DNA of 64,000 bases from assembly GCA_019915135.1 (NCBI GenBank), contig JAHLMK010000022.1, positions 248,001 through 312,000 of the forward strand, written 5' to 3'. This stretch comes from Strobilurus pachycystidiatus. Lineage: Eukaryota > Basidiomycota > Agaricomycetes > Agaricales > Physalacriaceae. Positions within the stretch are counted from its first letter, which is position 1, and the number at the start of each line of letters is the position of its first letter. A program made the translations under genes and the position numbers. Below the pieces are notes generated by a model, which was not told where the DNA came from, did no database searches, and saw nothing but the letters and a program-made list of their open reading frames with translations. Positions 21,802 through 33,708 of this stretch are shown here, one piece after another.

Positions 21802-24178
21802 TCAACCCAAACAAGAAACAAGTATGATAATGCTGGATAATACAATGTGTACGTAGCACGATAGCTCATTAAACAATGCATAATTAGAGTATATCTTAAA
21901 CACCGAGACTGCTTGCGAATTAGCCATTTGCATTGCTACGATGATGAGAAAAATTGACCTTCGTTTAGTATGCTCATAGACGACATAGGATATCGAAACC
22001 GCCGGCACAACCTAGGACAACTTTTTTGGATAGGGTTGCTTGGATATGGCGAGGAACGTACCTTGGCCAGTGTAGGGAATAGTCCACGATAAAAACCTCT
22101 CCACCCTTCCCGCCGCCACGTCTTGTGTGCAACGTCAAACACTCCGGTGTATATCTGGGGATGACCTGAGCTCCCTGACGCCTGCAAACGTGTCCGAACG
22201 AGGTTCAGTGGATAGACGCTCGTTGCTCCAACACTGCCAGATATGCTTCCAAAGGCCAACAGTGCAAGCACTCCGGGTTCCTCCTTCTCCGTCGAGCGTA
22301 GGTACGCCAACTTCAGTGCTTCGAAGGTGGACATATCAATCGCCGAGTAGCTAGAGTCAATTGAGCGTACAACAAGAAACAACGAAGCGAAACGCGAACG
22401 GGAAGACACCAACGAGACCAATCTACGTTTGCGAGCTAAGCGGAAGGTCTACGATAGACCGTGGGGACTTACCGACAATCCACGGTAATACCTACGGATG
22501 CCACCTAGCGCCCAGACGTGTCGCGCTGCGGCTATTAATGTCCGCTTTTGAGCACCCGTACTGCTCATCATTTGGGTCTGAACAAGGATTTAATCAGATC
22601 TCAGGAGAGGGTAATGCTGCAACGAACCTTGAGCGTCTCTATAGGGTATATGCCTGTGCAGAGAATCAGGACAAGGCAAATCATGGCCTCAGCGCATGAA
22701 ACTTACTCAATTGACTACTGATTCCTCCAATACCTCCAGAAACGAAACGACTGAACCCGCTGATCTCCCTTGGATCCTCTACATGATCCCAGTACTTCGC
22801 GAACGCTCGTTTCTAGAAGGAAATAACATGAGGACAGAAGTGCACCACTAGTAGTGGCAAGACTGACAGAGGATTCGTAGGTGAAGAATTTGATGGCGGA
22901 TTCGGGAAATATCTTGGCCACGGAAAGGCCGTTGCCGGTCCAGAAGGCAAGCACGCCACCTTCAGCGTATATTCGTGAAACAGCTCCGGCTATCAGCCTC
23001 ACTCCACCGACCTGGGATGAGGCAGATACAGGCGCAGGAGGCGCTAAAGCCGCGTCAGGCGCGCGCGTAATCAAAAATATCTTCAAACGATCGAAGGGAG
23101 CTGTACACGTCCGCGAAACTGCATGGTAAATTAGATACGAAGTGAGGTGGCAATGTTAATGAACTCACCAGCACCAGCCACGCCACCAGCCAAGAGAAAT
23201 TTGAGCGCCGTGTGACCGTCTAGCCAACCGTGGGGCTCTTCATCGTAATCTCCGTCCTCGTCTTCCTCGTCTTCATACACAGGGTGGGAGTTGGCATCGA
23301 TTGGGGTGTTTGGGGTACGCGCGTCAGAGGTGGATACGGCATTCTGAGGGCTCGGAGGCTTGTCCTCTGCACTGAGACTGACATCACCTGAGAATGTGTC
23401 AAATAACGCGTGTTGGAGGAGCAGGAGGACTGACCCTCCATGGTAACTCTGGCGACTCCTCTGCCGTCGTCACCCAAGTACTTGTTCATTTGGTAGTACG
23501 TATAGATCTCTGCAGGGGATGCCTTGCGCGGCAGGAGGAGGAGGAAGTCGCGGAATTCGCTGAATGTGACGCCGTCATTGGGTTGTGTGTCGGGCGTCAA
23601 ATACGCCATGAATTCGGATAATGTTTTGGGTGACAGTTTGATGTCTGTGGTGCCGACATTAGCGGGACAACGAGGACGGGAATCGAAGGGTGTGCTCGCC
23701 TGCTTTTCGGAGCGCGGAATCGAGCTCATGCTGGTCGAGATGGCCGTCACCATCGAGGTCGAGTTCGTCGTGGAAAATGGACCACAGCTCTGCACGACTT
23801 GTGTCAAGGAAACAGCCGAGAACAGATAAGATACGCACCGACTTCCTTGGCCTCTGCGTACTTCTTGAAGTCCTTCCACTCAATGTCGACAATTCTGGGC
23901 GAGTCCGACGGTGCAGCGTGTCCGCCCACCCGCCCAACAAACTCCTTCTCGTATACAGTCCGCTGCTGCTCCGCCTTGGTCGTCTCAACCTCGCCCGCCG
24001 TCTGGCATTTGGGGTCCTGATCAAAATTATAACCACGCTCAACGATGTGCCGCCACAAGGCCTGCAAACGGCGTTTCCGGTTATCCCTGCCTTCCTCTTG
24101 CCGGAATTCGGACAACGTACGCGGCTGAGATCGCGAGGAGGATTGCGTCGTAGCTACGTAGTGGTTCCGGTCGCCCAT
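21802..24178 (-). CDS. SAL1: Calcium-regulated mitochondrial carrier (SCaMC/SAL1 type)
   Basis: Inner-membrane carrier. The family exchanges ATP-Mg or ADP for phosphate under calcium control. The N-terminal half holds EF-hands. One canonical loop is D-L-D-G-D-G-H-L-D-Q-H-E, followed by a degenerate segment (YLGDDGRGVARVTMEG). Three carrier repeats follow, with signatures PFDRLK, YPIETLK and YPLNLVR. The start at 24178 (MGDRNHYV) precedes the calcium-binding region. The gene has many short introns. One, 23645-23699, must be spliced with a GC donor (G|GCGAGC...CACAG, branch CTAAT) to join the EF-hand frame to DIKLSPKTLSEF. The final exon (22008-21802) runs past the usual C-terminal KRR into ~50 hydrophobic residues, which is atypical and may indicate a missed 3' intron. 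It is convergent with the upstream DUF4470 gene. Confidence 0.88.
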
Positions 24179-24547
24179 TCAAGTGTCGGCGCGTCGCGAA
24201 CAGTGGGGTGGATGTGCAAGTCGGGTGCCGCCGTCCTCGGAAACGTTCGGAATAGTGGCTGTAAAGGCGCGAGCGGCCTACTTCAAACGCTCATCGAGGC
24301 AGCTAGATAGCAAGCGTCGGGATCAGATTTGGAGAACGTCGACGTAACTTTCAGGCGGAACTGGTGCCTGTTTATCTCTGCTTGCCATCTGCATCCACTC
24401 AACCAATGAACGACTCGGTCTTACATGCACTTCGCCACGGTTCAGCGTAGCATTAGAAATGTGATGTAGCAGATATAATACAGATGCGATATTACGATAG
24501 TGTTGTTGACATGCCCTAATCCTCTTCCCGGCCTCGTTCTAGAGCGC
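24179..24547. promoter_or_regulatory. Promoter region of the carrier gene
   Basis: 369 bp between the start of the carrier and the stop of the next minus-strand gene. No gene and no clear core-promoter motif. Confidence 0.4.
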
Positions 24548-25516
24548 CTACTGCCTAGACCCAAAGCAAAACACAGTCGACAACGTCCCCCACAAGCCTG
24601 ATATGCAACCGCGGCGCTGCGTCTTCTTCGGGAGTGGGCGCGCCACGATGTACATGGGCAGTATAGTGCTAACGGCACGCCCATCCTGACCCCGATAGGC
24701 CCGATCTGCATCTGTTCCCGAGTAAAGCGTAGGTGTCGACGCAAGGCCGTACGAGGATACTGTCATGAACGAAGGTTGTCCAGTGAGCTTCGGGTAGTCA
24801 CCGCTGCCTTTGGACGCTCCATACTATAGACCCTCCGTCAATGAAAATCCGGTGCAACAGCGTCGAAAGACTGAACTGACAGGATGATTTGTAAAGTCAA
24901 AATTGTCGTCAATCCTTTCTTTTCGGTGGGCTGCCGGTATAGGCGGTGTTGGGGGGCGATACTAAGGTGAGGTTGTTTCAGGAATGTGGAGGCGGCATCA
25001 CTAATTGAACATACACGTACTTGATGCTGCATTCGAGGACTCCTGCATGGGCTTCGGGAGCGATAGGCAGATGGGGGGCATTCATTGGAAACCGACCCGC
25101 GGCCAATGAACGACATCTAAATGATACTCGTTCAGCCAAACTAGTCCATCACGAACAGGAGCATACACGCCTGAGGGTCATACAGCGTACTGTTGTCAGT
25201 GAGGATTGATGATTTGCGACTCAAGCCCTCTCGTTCAGGTGTGTGTATCGAGACAGCCCGGTCGATGGTGTTCCGCCAATGTTCTGGTAACTTGAGTGGC
25301 CTGAGTCATTGTGGTAGCAAGAGAAGCAGAGAGTGGGCCCACCGGTGGATGCGAAGTACCTGGCAGCGACGGGATAGATGTCGGTGTGGCCTCTGAGCAC
25401 TCTAGAGCAGCGGGAGACATCGGCGGCGAAGGTACGAATTCGGGAACCGGCTTGCGGTAAGTCATCTTCCTACGCAGGCTTTCACTGGACTGGGCGGGTG
25501 TGTTCTCCAGAGTCAT
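24548..25516 (-). CDS. Unrecognised five-exon protein, 237 residues
   Basis: I do not recognise this family. The gene model is well supported: exons 25516-25360, 25283-25169, 25116-25017, 24961-24832 and 24759-24548 join through GT-AG introns with every phase correct. They give exactly 238 codons including the stop. The N-terminus is Ser/Pro-rich (YRKPVPEFVPSPPMSP), followed by LPEHWRNTIDRAV, a proline patch (YYRPPTPPIPA), FRRCCTGFSL and a C-terminus ending FCFGSRQ with several Cys. A moderately hydrophobic stretch (AVSTILPMYIVA) occurs near the end, but there is no signal peptide and no clear transmembrane helix. It may be a lineage-restricted cytoplasmic or membrane-associated protein. Confidence 0.7.
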
Positions 25517-27039
25517 GACAAGGGCGCCTTCAGATGATAGTCAGCAGCCAAGAGGTAGAGAAGCCGATTGAAAAGAGGTAGACCCAAGAAAGACAAAGAC
25601 CCGGGGAACGACACAAAGCCCTTTTGAATGAATGCAACAAAGGCCGGCGGTTGCAGCGCTGTCCTATTACAGTAACGATTGCTGAATGACGCGTAGCCCA
25701 GGGTATATTGGCGCGACAATGAACAAAACACGCGGAGCCGTTGTGTGTGTGGCCGTTAATTAAGCGCCACGGGCCACGTTTTGGGGTGCAAACCGACAAG
25801 CTAAGCCCTTCGGCGTCTGTACACATGGAGGCTGGAAACTGTACGCGGAAAGTCCCACAGAAGCATTGCCATTTGGAAGTATGAACGAGTCAGATTTCCG
25901 AAGATGACCTTGAACCATGGGAGTCGGCCCTTTGATGTGGCGGTGGAAGGGGGCGGCCGTCCTCGCAGATCAGCGGGTGCTGTTGTCCCATGCTGCCAAA
26001 CCAGACCGAGGTGCCCAAAATATTACATAGGTGGGAGTTAGAAGAAGAGCGAAGGGTGTTGATTGAGGCCGTTGAACAACAGGTTCAAACGCGCGTCGTG
26101 AGAATCTGCCCCACGGGGCAAGCCACGGGGGGCAAATTCCCGCGCCTATGCTTCTCGTTCACTACAACGTCTGGCCCGCTGGCCCGCTGCTCATTGACCG
26201 CTTCCCGCCCATGACTTGACCTGTTTCAGGGTTTACCCAGCTAGCGCGCCCTCCTCGCAGTAGTAGTGTCTTATTCCACGCGCGATACACGCGCGACTGG
26301 GAGAACGTGTTTGTTGTCGCCATCCCCGTCGTCGCCAACGTCCGACCCCTTCCTTCCCAGCTTAATCACTGGTTTGCTTCTAGCTCTTCGCCAGTCCGCC
26401 AACATAACCAACCTCTGATACAGTACTGGCGTCGTGCCCGCCATCGCGTCGTTTGCCTCCCCATCCTGACTTGACTTTGTTTTATGTTACGCGTCGCTCC
26501 CCGCTCAGTTGCTCCTCAAACCTGACTCTTGCCAGTTTCTCTCCTGTACTTGCTCATTCAACTTGTTGGCTACTGTTCATCGCATATCCTTCTAACGTTG
26601 TCTTGTTATATCTTGACTTTGTTTCCTGATCCGCTTACATGGGTCTGAGTGTATAAGCTGGCGTATGTCTTATTCCATCATCTACCCCGGCCTTCAAGTC
26701 GACTAACAGTGGTGTCCTAGTCTTCCATGCGTCTATCACGCTCTCTGGTTTGGTCCTCGCCTTTGATGGCATTTAAGGTTGCACCGACACGCTAAGCATG
26801 GACAAATACAACGGCTCCGCCCTGACGCGCCTGAGAATTGAAGGTCCCACAGTACGAAGCACCTTACTATCAAGAAATGTCATTTAGTGTTGCTTGAAAT
26901 GTGTGCTCCTGTTTCACGTTGCGCGATCGGACAGAAACAAAGTGAGATAGGTAAGTAGCCTTATGAAGGTACGTATCCCAACCCATCCCTCTGGCATAAA
27001 ACTTCGCATCTGGAAGCCTCTGGGTAACTGAGACTGGCT
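25517..27039. other. Intergenic; pyrimidine-rich tract
   Basis: No gene recognised. The segment 26270-26700 is strongly biased to C and T on the plus strand with repeated CTTGACTTTG-like strings, as in fungal promoters or 5' leaders. A short open frame starts at 26798 (MDKYNGSAL) but cannot be joined to anything. It may be the promoter of the decayed Argonaute segment downstream. Confidence 0.4.
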
Positions 27040-27330
27040 TCAATTGTGGTCTTGCCCAAAAGCGTCACCATGTCCGGTAAGCTTTTGTCTATAATTTGTC
27101 TATAGTCATAGACTTACGGTATCTTCAGTTGCTTCCCCCGCGAAGAGGCGGCCAACGTGGTATCATCCCGGTCACAGGTTCATATTCGACCCAGACTCGT
27201 CACTCGACGGAGTTTGATTTGGGCTTCCGCATACATCGCGCCCGGCGCACTATTCGGTATTATCAACCACTGTGACGCGACGTGCCACAAAGCCCCTCCT
27301 TTGCCCTGTGTCATTGGCGACATCGATTCT
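27040..27330 (+). pseudogene. Decayed Argonaute PIWI fragment
   Basis: Two blocks match the 3' half of the intact Argonaute gene in the same order and similar spacing. The first is ACCATGTCCGGTAAGC at 27067, versus ACCATGTCCGGTAAGC at 31378, where it spans an exon end and its splice donor. The second is CGCCCGGCGCACTATTCGGT (near 27238), versus CGCCCGGCGCATTACTCGGT (near 31576), encoding SRPAHYS before another donor. Between them the translated segment RHSTEFDLGF resembles [10 protein letters not shown]. Frames around the blocks are broken by indels and stops, and the N-terminal, PAZ and first catalytic segments are absent. So this is a relic of a second Argonaute gene. Its right edge is uncertain. 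Confidence 0.65.
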
Positions 27331-28217
27331 CGTTCTCGACAACGATATGTTGAGCGAAAGACGCGTCAAGCACCCTCACGCGCCCGAAGTCTTCATCTCC
27401 TTGGGAATCGACTCACTCATGACCTATTTGTAAGGTAGGTGGTTCATGCGAGAAGATTGTCCTTCCATTCAAGTTTGGGCCTCGCCGTACGTCAATGTTA
27501 CCACGAATGTCTCCCTGAAGGCTGCCAATACTGTAGCGAGGGGGAGTCATGCCTTATTCTCCTTTGTCGCCTTCTTATGACGCGTTTCCTTTTTGTGTGT
27601 CGCGTCGGAACAGAACGATGACACGATCGATGGGCAGTGGGCAGGTCCTGCTACTTATTGTTTCGAAGCCACGGGTCCTGCAGTTTCGGCGGTTCTTTGC
27701 GATGTCGATATGTGTATCACATTGAACGCCTCAGTAAGAAGTTGGATGAACTGAAGAGATTTAAGAGAGCAGACACACTTTCTCAATTGCTAGGGAAATA
27801 CGCCGGGCGATTGATCCAGACGATTCAAGATCTGTGACTGGGTCATCCCACGCGATTCGTTGAGAGTGTAAGGAAGAAGTAACCTGCATCACCACGATGC
27901 GATTATTATCAGCGGAAGCGAAAGAGTCACTTTCGCTTTGGGAAAGACGTTCAACATCCAGAGTGCAGAGATGTAATACAGATGCTCCGTAACAGGACAG
28001 GACTGGGCGGAAGAGCTGCAGAGTGGGACATCTGCCAAAAGAAGTCAGTAACGCAGTCCGTCACACTCCTTCTTTCATACTTCACAAAGTAAAAAGTCAA
28101 TCGGGAGTAATAGCCATTCATGATATAAAAGGGCAAAAAGAGGGGGGGCTTTCGTCTCCCACAGTCTTTTCCTCTCGGCGCTTCTCCCCGTCAACCTTCT
28201 ACGCACTCATATCCAAC
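27331..28217. other. Intergenic upstream of Argonaute
   Basis: Short open stretches (for example CFEATGPAVSAVLCDVDM near 27660) but no gene I can assemble. The part nearest 28218 holds the Argonaute promoter. Confidence 0.4.
28124..28130 (+). promoter_or_regulatory. TATA box of the Argonaute gene
   Basis: TATAAAA, 88 bp before the start codon at 28218, followed by a CT-rich leader (TTTTCCTCTCGGCGCTTCTC). The spacing fits a TATA-driven fungal promoter with a short 5' leader. Confidence 0.55.
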
Positions 28218-31200
28218 ATGGCCGGACGAGGACGAGGACGCGGTGCAGGAGGCCCTGCCATTCGCGGCGCAGGAGGCCCTGCCATTCGCGGTGGGCGCGG
28301 CGGTGCCACTGGTGGTCGCGGCGGCGGCGCGGTCGGCGTAGGCGGCCAGCACGTCTTGCCGGCCGATCACGTCACCACCATCGGTGTCAAGCGGCGCGAG
28401 TTCGGTCGTGGCGGGCGTCCCATGAACATCCACGTCAATTTCTACGAGACGTCTGTTCCCAACGGCTATATTCACCACTACGATGGTATGTCCGCCACTC
28501 GTCCTCGCTAGCTTGCACTAACGATCCGTTCATCTTCCTCGCTGTGTCCCTCTCGTTGTCGCAGTCGGTGCGTGTATTGTCTTTGACGCGTCGCGATCGC
28601 CACTGATCACCGTTTCCAGTCATCCTGCCTTCGGAGAAGACGCTCCCAGCCCGTTTCAATATGGACCTCATCAAAGCACTCCAGGAGAAAATCGCGCCAG
28701 ACATCTTCACCCCCCGCGTCGTATACGATGGACGCAAGAATATCTTCGCAATCAGGGAGCTCCCATTTGAGCAAGGTCGTCGCGAGGTCAGCACCTTTGT
28801 ATCGGCTCTTCGCTCTTTTGCTGACCTCGCTCTCAGTTCGATGTCACCTTGGGCGAGAAGCCGGCCGACCCCACCGCCCGAGGCCCCAAGGTTTACAAGA
28901 TTCGCTTGACCAAAGTGGCAGAGATCAATCCAGAGTACGCTGTCTATTTCTCGCTTGATTTCTTTGTCTGATCTGATCTTTCTGGGCAGGGTCCTCCAAC
29001 AATTTGTTCAAGGCAGGGCGTCGCACGACAACACCGTGCTAACGGCGATCACGGTATGTCCCACTCTTCTTCGCGACCTTTCCTCATCCTCGTCGCAGGC
29101 CCTCAATGTCGTCATTCGCATGAAACCTTCCCTGTTGTATCCATTCAACGTCCGCTCCTTCTTCACCGACCTAGAGAACAAGGACATTGGCTCCGGGCTC
29201 GTCTTGTGGCGGGGCTACTTCCAGTCGGTGCGTCCCGCCATGGGACGTATGCTCATCAACATCGACATCTCGACGGGGACGATGTACAAACCAGGATGCC
29301 TGTTGGCCCTGTGTCTCGAGTTCATCCAGCGGGATACGCCCATGGCTCTGGCTCCCAAACACGGCTTCCCCGACCGTGAGCGACTGCGCCTGCAGCGCTT
29401 CATCACAGGCATTCGAGTGCTGACTCCCGGCGGCGCCCCGGGCAAGGACCAAACCCCTCGCGTCATCAAGAAGCTCAGCCCTGCGGGGGCCAACTCGCTC
29501 ACTTTCCAGACAAAGGAGGGTCGCAGTATGACGGTTGCGGACTATTTCAGAGCCACTCTCAATCGTCCTCTCAAACACCCGGATGTCCTTTGTGTCGAGG
29601 TATGTCTGTCGCTTTGTATGTTTGGCTCTTCTCTAATCAACCTCTCTAGGTTGGCTCTGGAGCGCTCATCCCTTTGGAGCTCTGCCAGGTCCCACCTGGC
29701 CAGATCATGCGCAAGCAGGTCCCAGCTCATCTAACGAAGGACGTACTGGGCTTCGCTACGAAGCGGCCAAGCGACAGGCGAAAGAGCATCCAGGAAGGTC
29801 TCGGGGTTCGTGTTCAGTCACTATCTGCTTCCATCTCTGACCTTGGTGGGCAGGTCCTCGCATATGGACAGTCGCAATACGTGAACGACTTTGGAATGAG
29901 GGTTAAATCCGATGGACCGCTCCAGATTCAAGCGCGGGTGCTCACCCCGCCTACACTTAAGTATGGTCCGGGCAGTGCCCAGCGCACCGTCACCCCGCGC
30001 GACGGGAGTTGGAATATGTATGTGTGACACATCCCTCTGCTCAGCGGCATGTAACACCGTCCCTCAGGATCGACAAGAAGTTTTACAAGTCGACTCAAAT
30101 CGCCTCTTGGATCCTCGTAGTGTACGAGCGCAAAAATCGATTCGACGACCGTGCGTGCCAGACGGCAATCAAAGGGTTGCGCCAATCGTGCCAGGATGTC
30201 GGTACGTTGATGCATAGACTCTATGCTAAACGAGCTCACATCTCATTGATTACAGGCATTGCCATCAAGGATCCCGTAGACACAAAATGGGAGAATGGAC
30301 AGGGCGTCATCCACGAACAGTTGTATAACGCGGGCATGGCATGTCGTGCCAAGACTGGAGCGCTTCCCCAACTCATCGTCGTCGTCCTCCCCGACAACGG
30401 AAACGACATTTATACCGCGGTCAAGCAGTGAGTCTTTGTTATTGCCGTGCTATTGATTTTAATCTTCGACTCTAGCTTCGGGGACATCACGGTGTGTAGT
30501 CGCATTTGATGTAAACGCTCTGCTCATTATCTTCAGGCCGGTGTTGCGACCCAATGCCTCAAGTCGAACAAGTGCTGGGGCGCTAAATCTCAGTATTATG
30601 CGAATGTGTGCCTCAAGTGAGCAACTCTTCTAGCCATTTTATCTTTTGCTAAACCTTCGAATAGGATCAACGTGAAGATGGGCGGCATCAATGTTGTTCC
30701 CGACGCTGCATCCGCTCGTGCGCTGAGCGACCCCAGCAACCCGACCATAGTCATGGGTATGTGTTGCTAAATTTCTTCTTGACCTACCTACTCACTGTTC
30801 ATCTCATCTTAGGTGCCGATGTTATTCATCCGGCGCCTGGATCAGACGGACGTCCCTCGTTCACGGCTTTAGTTGCTAACGTGGACTCTGACTCAGCCAA
30901 GTACATTGCAAGTATGTCTGTTTCCCCTGCTTTTGAATCCTTGTATCTCATTTGGTCCTCAGCTACCCGCGTCCAGAACTGCCGTGTTGAGATGATCGAG
31001 GACATCAAGGATATGGCCAAAGTATCCGCCTCCTCACTCTTGTCATGACACTTGCACTGATCTCATGCTCAGCATACCCTCTCGAGTTACATGGGCTACC
31101 GCAAGAACATCGAAAAGGTGCAGGGCTCAGGCGCTCCCAAGCGTATCATATTCTATCGTGATGGCGTGTCCGAAGGACAATTCTCCCAGGTTCTCGAGCA

Positions 31201-32033
31201 AGGTATATTTCTCCACTCCGCTTCGCAAAATGAGGCTAACTATTTTTCACAGAATTGGTGGCGTTGAAGAGTTCGTTGTCACCTTTGCTCCGATTTCCTT
31301 CAGCTCACAACCCTTTAGATGCCTGCCAGGAGTTGAGGATCACCCCAAAGATCACCATCGTCGTCGTCGGAAAACGCCACCATGTCCGGTAAGCCTCGTT
31401 TGGAGTACACGGTCAGCCCCGGTCTGATTTAATTCCTAGGTTCTTCCCATCAAACGAGCGAGAAGGCGACCGCTCTGGAAACTGCCCCGCAGGCACGGTC
31501 GTTGACAAAGATGTGACACATCCCACCGACTTTGACTTTTATCTTCAGAGCCACGGTGGCTTGCTGGGAACCTCTCGCCCGGCGCATTACTCGGTTAGTC
31601 TCTTGTTATGATGTTATGTGCATTGTTGACTTGGAAATAGGTCTTGTATGATGAGAACAAGTTCGATCCTGACGCCATCCAGAGTCTCTCGTTCGCGCTC
31701 TGCCATGTGTATGCGCGTTCGACCCGCTCGGTGTCTATACCGGCCCCCGTGTATTGTTCGTTTCTTCATTATTGACACAAGGCTCTCGTTGATACCTTCT
31801 CCATAGACGCGGACATAGTCTGTTCGCGGGCCAAGAACCATTATGATCCTAGTGGTTCCCTCAACTTCTCGGACTCTGCCAGTCAGGCCGATACCGCGCA
31901 GGCCAACGACTCCATCGACGCCTTCCGCCGTGGGTTCCGACCGTTGCATAACAATCAGAGCCGGCTGATGTACTTCTCGGTAAGTATTTCACAATTCGGC
32001 GTATTTCATTCAACTGATGAAGCTGCTCAGTAA
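28218..32033 (+). CDS. AGO: Argonaute protein (RNA silencing)
   Basis: Guide-RNA-dependent slicer of the fungal quelling pathway, about 920 residues over some twenty short exons. The N-terminus is a Gly/Arg-rich tail with a duplicated AGGPAIRG unit, then the N domain, PAZ ([14 protein letters not shown]), MID and PIWI. Catalytic positions are visible: GADVIHP (Asp), CRVEMIE (Glu), [10 protein letters not shown] (Asp), and a fourth Asp in YYADIV where animal and plant proteins have His. A DEDD set also occurs in the budding-yeast Argonaute of Kluyveromyces polysporus, so cleavage is likely retained. The start at 28218 is the first ATG after the TATA box and opens the RGG tail. The last intron (31980-32030) ends directly before TAA, so the final coding exon is only the stop codon. 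A relic of a second copy lies just upstream. Confidence 0.95.
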
Positions 32034-33537
32034 TATCACTATCGTAAAGACTTTCCATCGCAATCTGTATAATATCTACGTGCTGTTCAAATGTAATTTT
32101 ATAGCCTGAACAAAGTCATTCATCTGAAGCTTCTACTTATCGTGATCCCAACTTGAGACAGACTGCAGTGTCAATGAGTAACAGATGCGTCTATTGTCAG
32201 ATACCACCGCACTGTCAGTGTAACTGACGCCTGATCTCCTCAAATCTGAGACAATCTGGAGAAGTTAGCGGTGCTGTTTGGCACGTGGCCGTGTCTCGGG
32301 CCACATGATTTTCGAAACTTTGCTGCAACTCTCTGTCAGTGTCACTGTCAGTATACTACTTACCCGTCAATCCGCCATGCAAGTGCCCCAGTAATCAGAG
32401 TACTGTTCTGTCCAACTGATATGCATCAGTGTTCTGACATGATTTTTGACGAGTTTCCCATCAGGTTCCGTCAGTCGAAGAAGCAACTTGACCTGTAACT
32501 GGCTTTCAATTCCGAACTTCAAACACTCTCCATCATGTTCCGTATGGCAAGCGATGGATATCGATAGCTTCTTGACGGACAACACCTTCGATTTCCCGGC
32601 CATCCGCCTATTGAAGTCCCTGACCCTCTGTTTCATAGCTCGAAGACAAGTCTGGCGTCTTCCTCGATAGAGGTGGGCTTGATAGAGGAGGTCAAGCCCA
32701 ACTCCACTCGCCACATGTTACAGACTGACTACAACTTGGACGGAGCGAATGCATCATGGTTGCATTACGGTATTCCGACTGTCACCAATCTTCAAGTCTG
32801 ACTGGCGCATGTGTATTCTATATTACATAGCGCCACGTAGCTCTATGTATCCCCGAGCAATCGATGATGCGCCGACTGCCTGCTGACTGCCGCTGTCTGT
32901 GTCATTCCGAGCTCCGAATAACACTCTGTTGTTGGCGATGCAATGTGCTCACACGCTAGGATCAAAAGAATAGCTCTCAACTTCGTCGTCAAGCTGCGAG
33001 CTGCTGCCCGTAACCAGGTTCAATCTCTGCATTTCAGCAGCCTGCTCAGGCCCTACAAGAATGATCAACACAGTGACACCGATAGAGCCAATGTATCAAC
33101 GATTCGTCAGTGCCTGCTGATAGCGGACGCGTTTGCAGCCACGAATCAAAGAGTTCAGTCACTGGCAGTCAGTCTTTCTGAGGGCACATGCGTACAGACT
33201 CTGCGTACGTGCGTCCTACTGAATATACTCCATCTGTCGTTTGACTCGTTTCATGTCTTGTCAGGCTCGTAGCGTGTCCGGAGAAAAGTCTAATATACGC
33301 AATACAACGGTCATAAACGTTCAACGTTCCACGGTGATAATGATATGGGGAATTTCATGAACACGGATCACCCTGTTGATCACGAACATTTTCCAGGAAT
33401 CCTTCTCATCATCTTCCTGTCCTATGTCCTTCAATGATGTGCGTTCTTCTCTGATAGAAATGACCGACGCCGGGCGGTCTCTCTTGTATTCCTGAAACCG
33501 GCCAGCCCCGAGGGAGAAGATGAGGTGGAGCCTATAG
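32034..33537. other. Intergenic, nothing recognised
   Basis: About 1.5 kb with no assembled gene. CTGTCAGTGT-type strings recur at 32213, 32334 and 32346, but they form no clear repeat array. The right part contains the promoter of the DUF3455 gene. Confidence 0.45.
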
Positions 33538-33544
33538 TATAAAG
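33538..33544 (+). promoter_or_regulatory. TATA-like box of the DUF3455 gene
   Basis: TATAAAG 171 bp before the start codon at 33709. A comparable TATAAAA lies upstream of the second DUF3455 gene. Confidence 0.4.
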
Positions 33545-33708
33545 GTTCGCTGTACTCCCCGACGAAACGCCAGGACTTCGCTGTCTTACCTACAAAACTC
33601 ACCTTCGCTCCTTGCTCCCCCGAAACCGTCACCAGTGCGTCATTTCGCCACTCCTTTCTATACATTGTTTTGCTCATACAGAAACGTAGAATCCTCTCTC
33701 GTTTTACG

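Noticed and set aside
32200..32420. CTGTCAGTGT repeats as an array or CRISPR
   Set aside because: Only three or four irregularly spaced short matches; no regular repeat-spacer pattern, and CRISPR arrays are not expected in fungal nuclear DNA.
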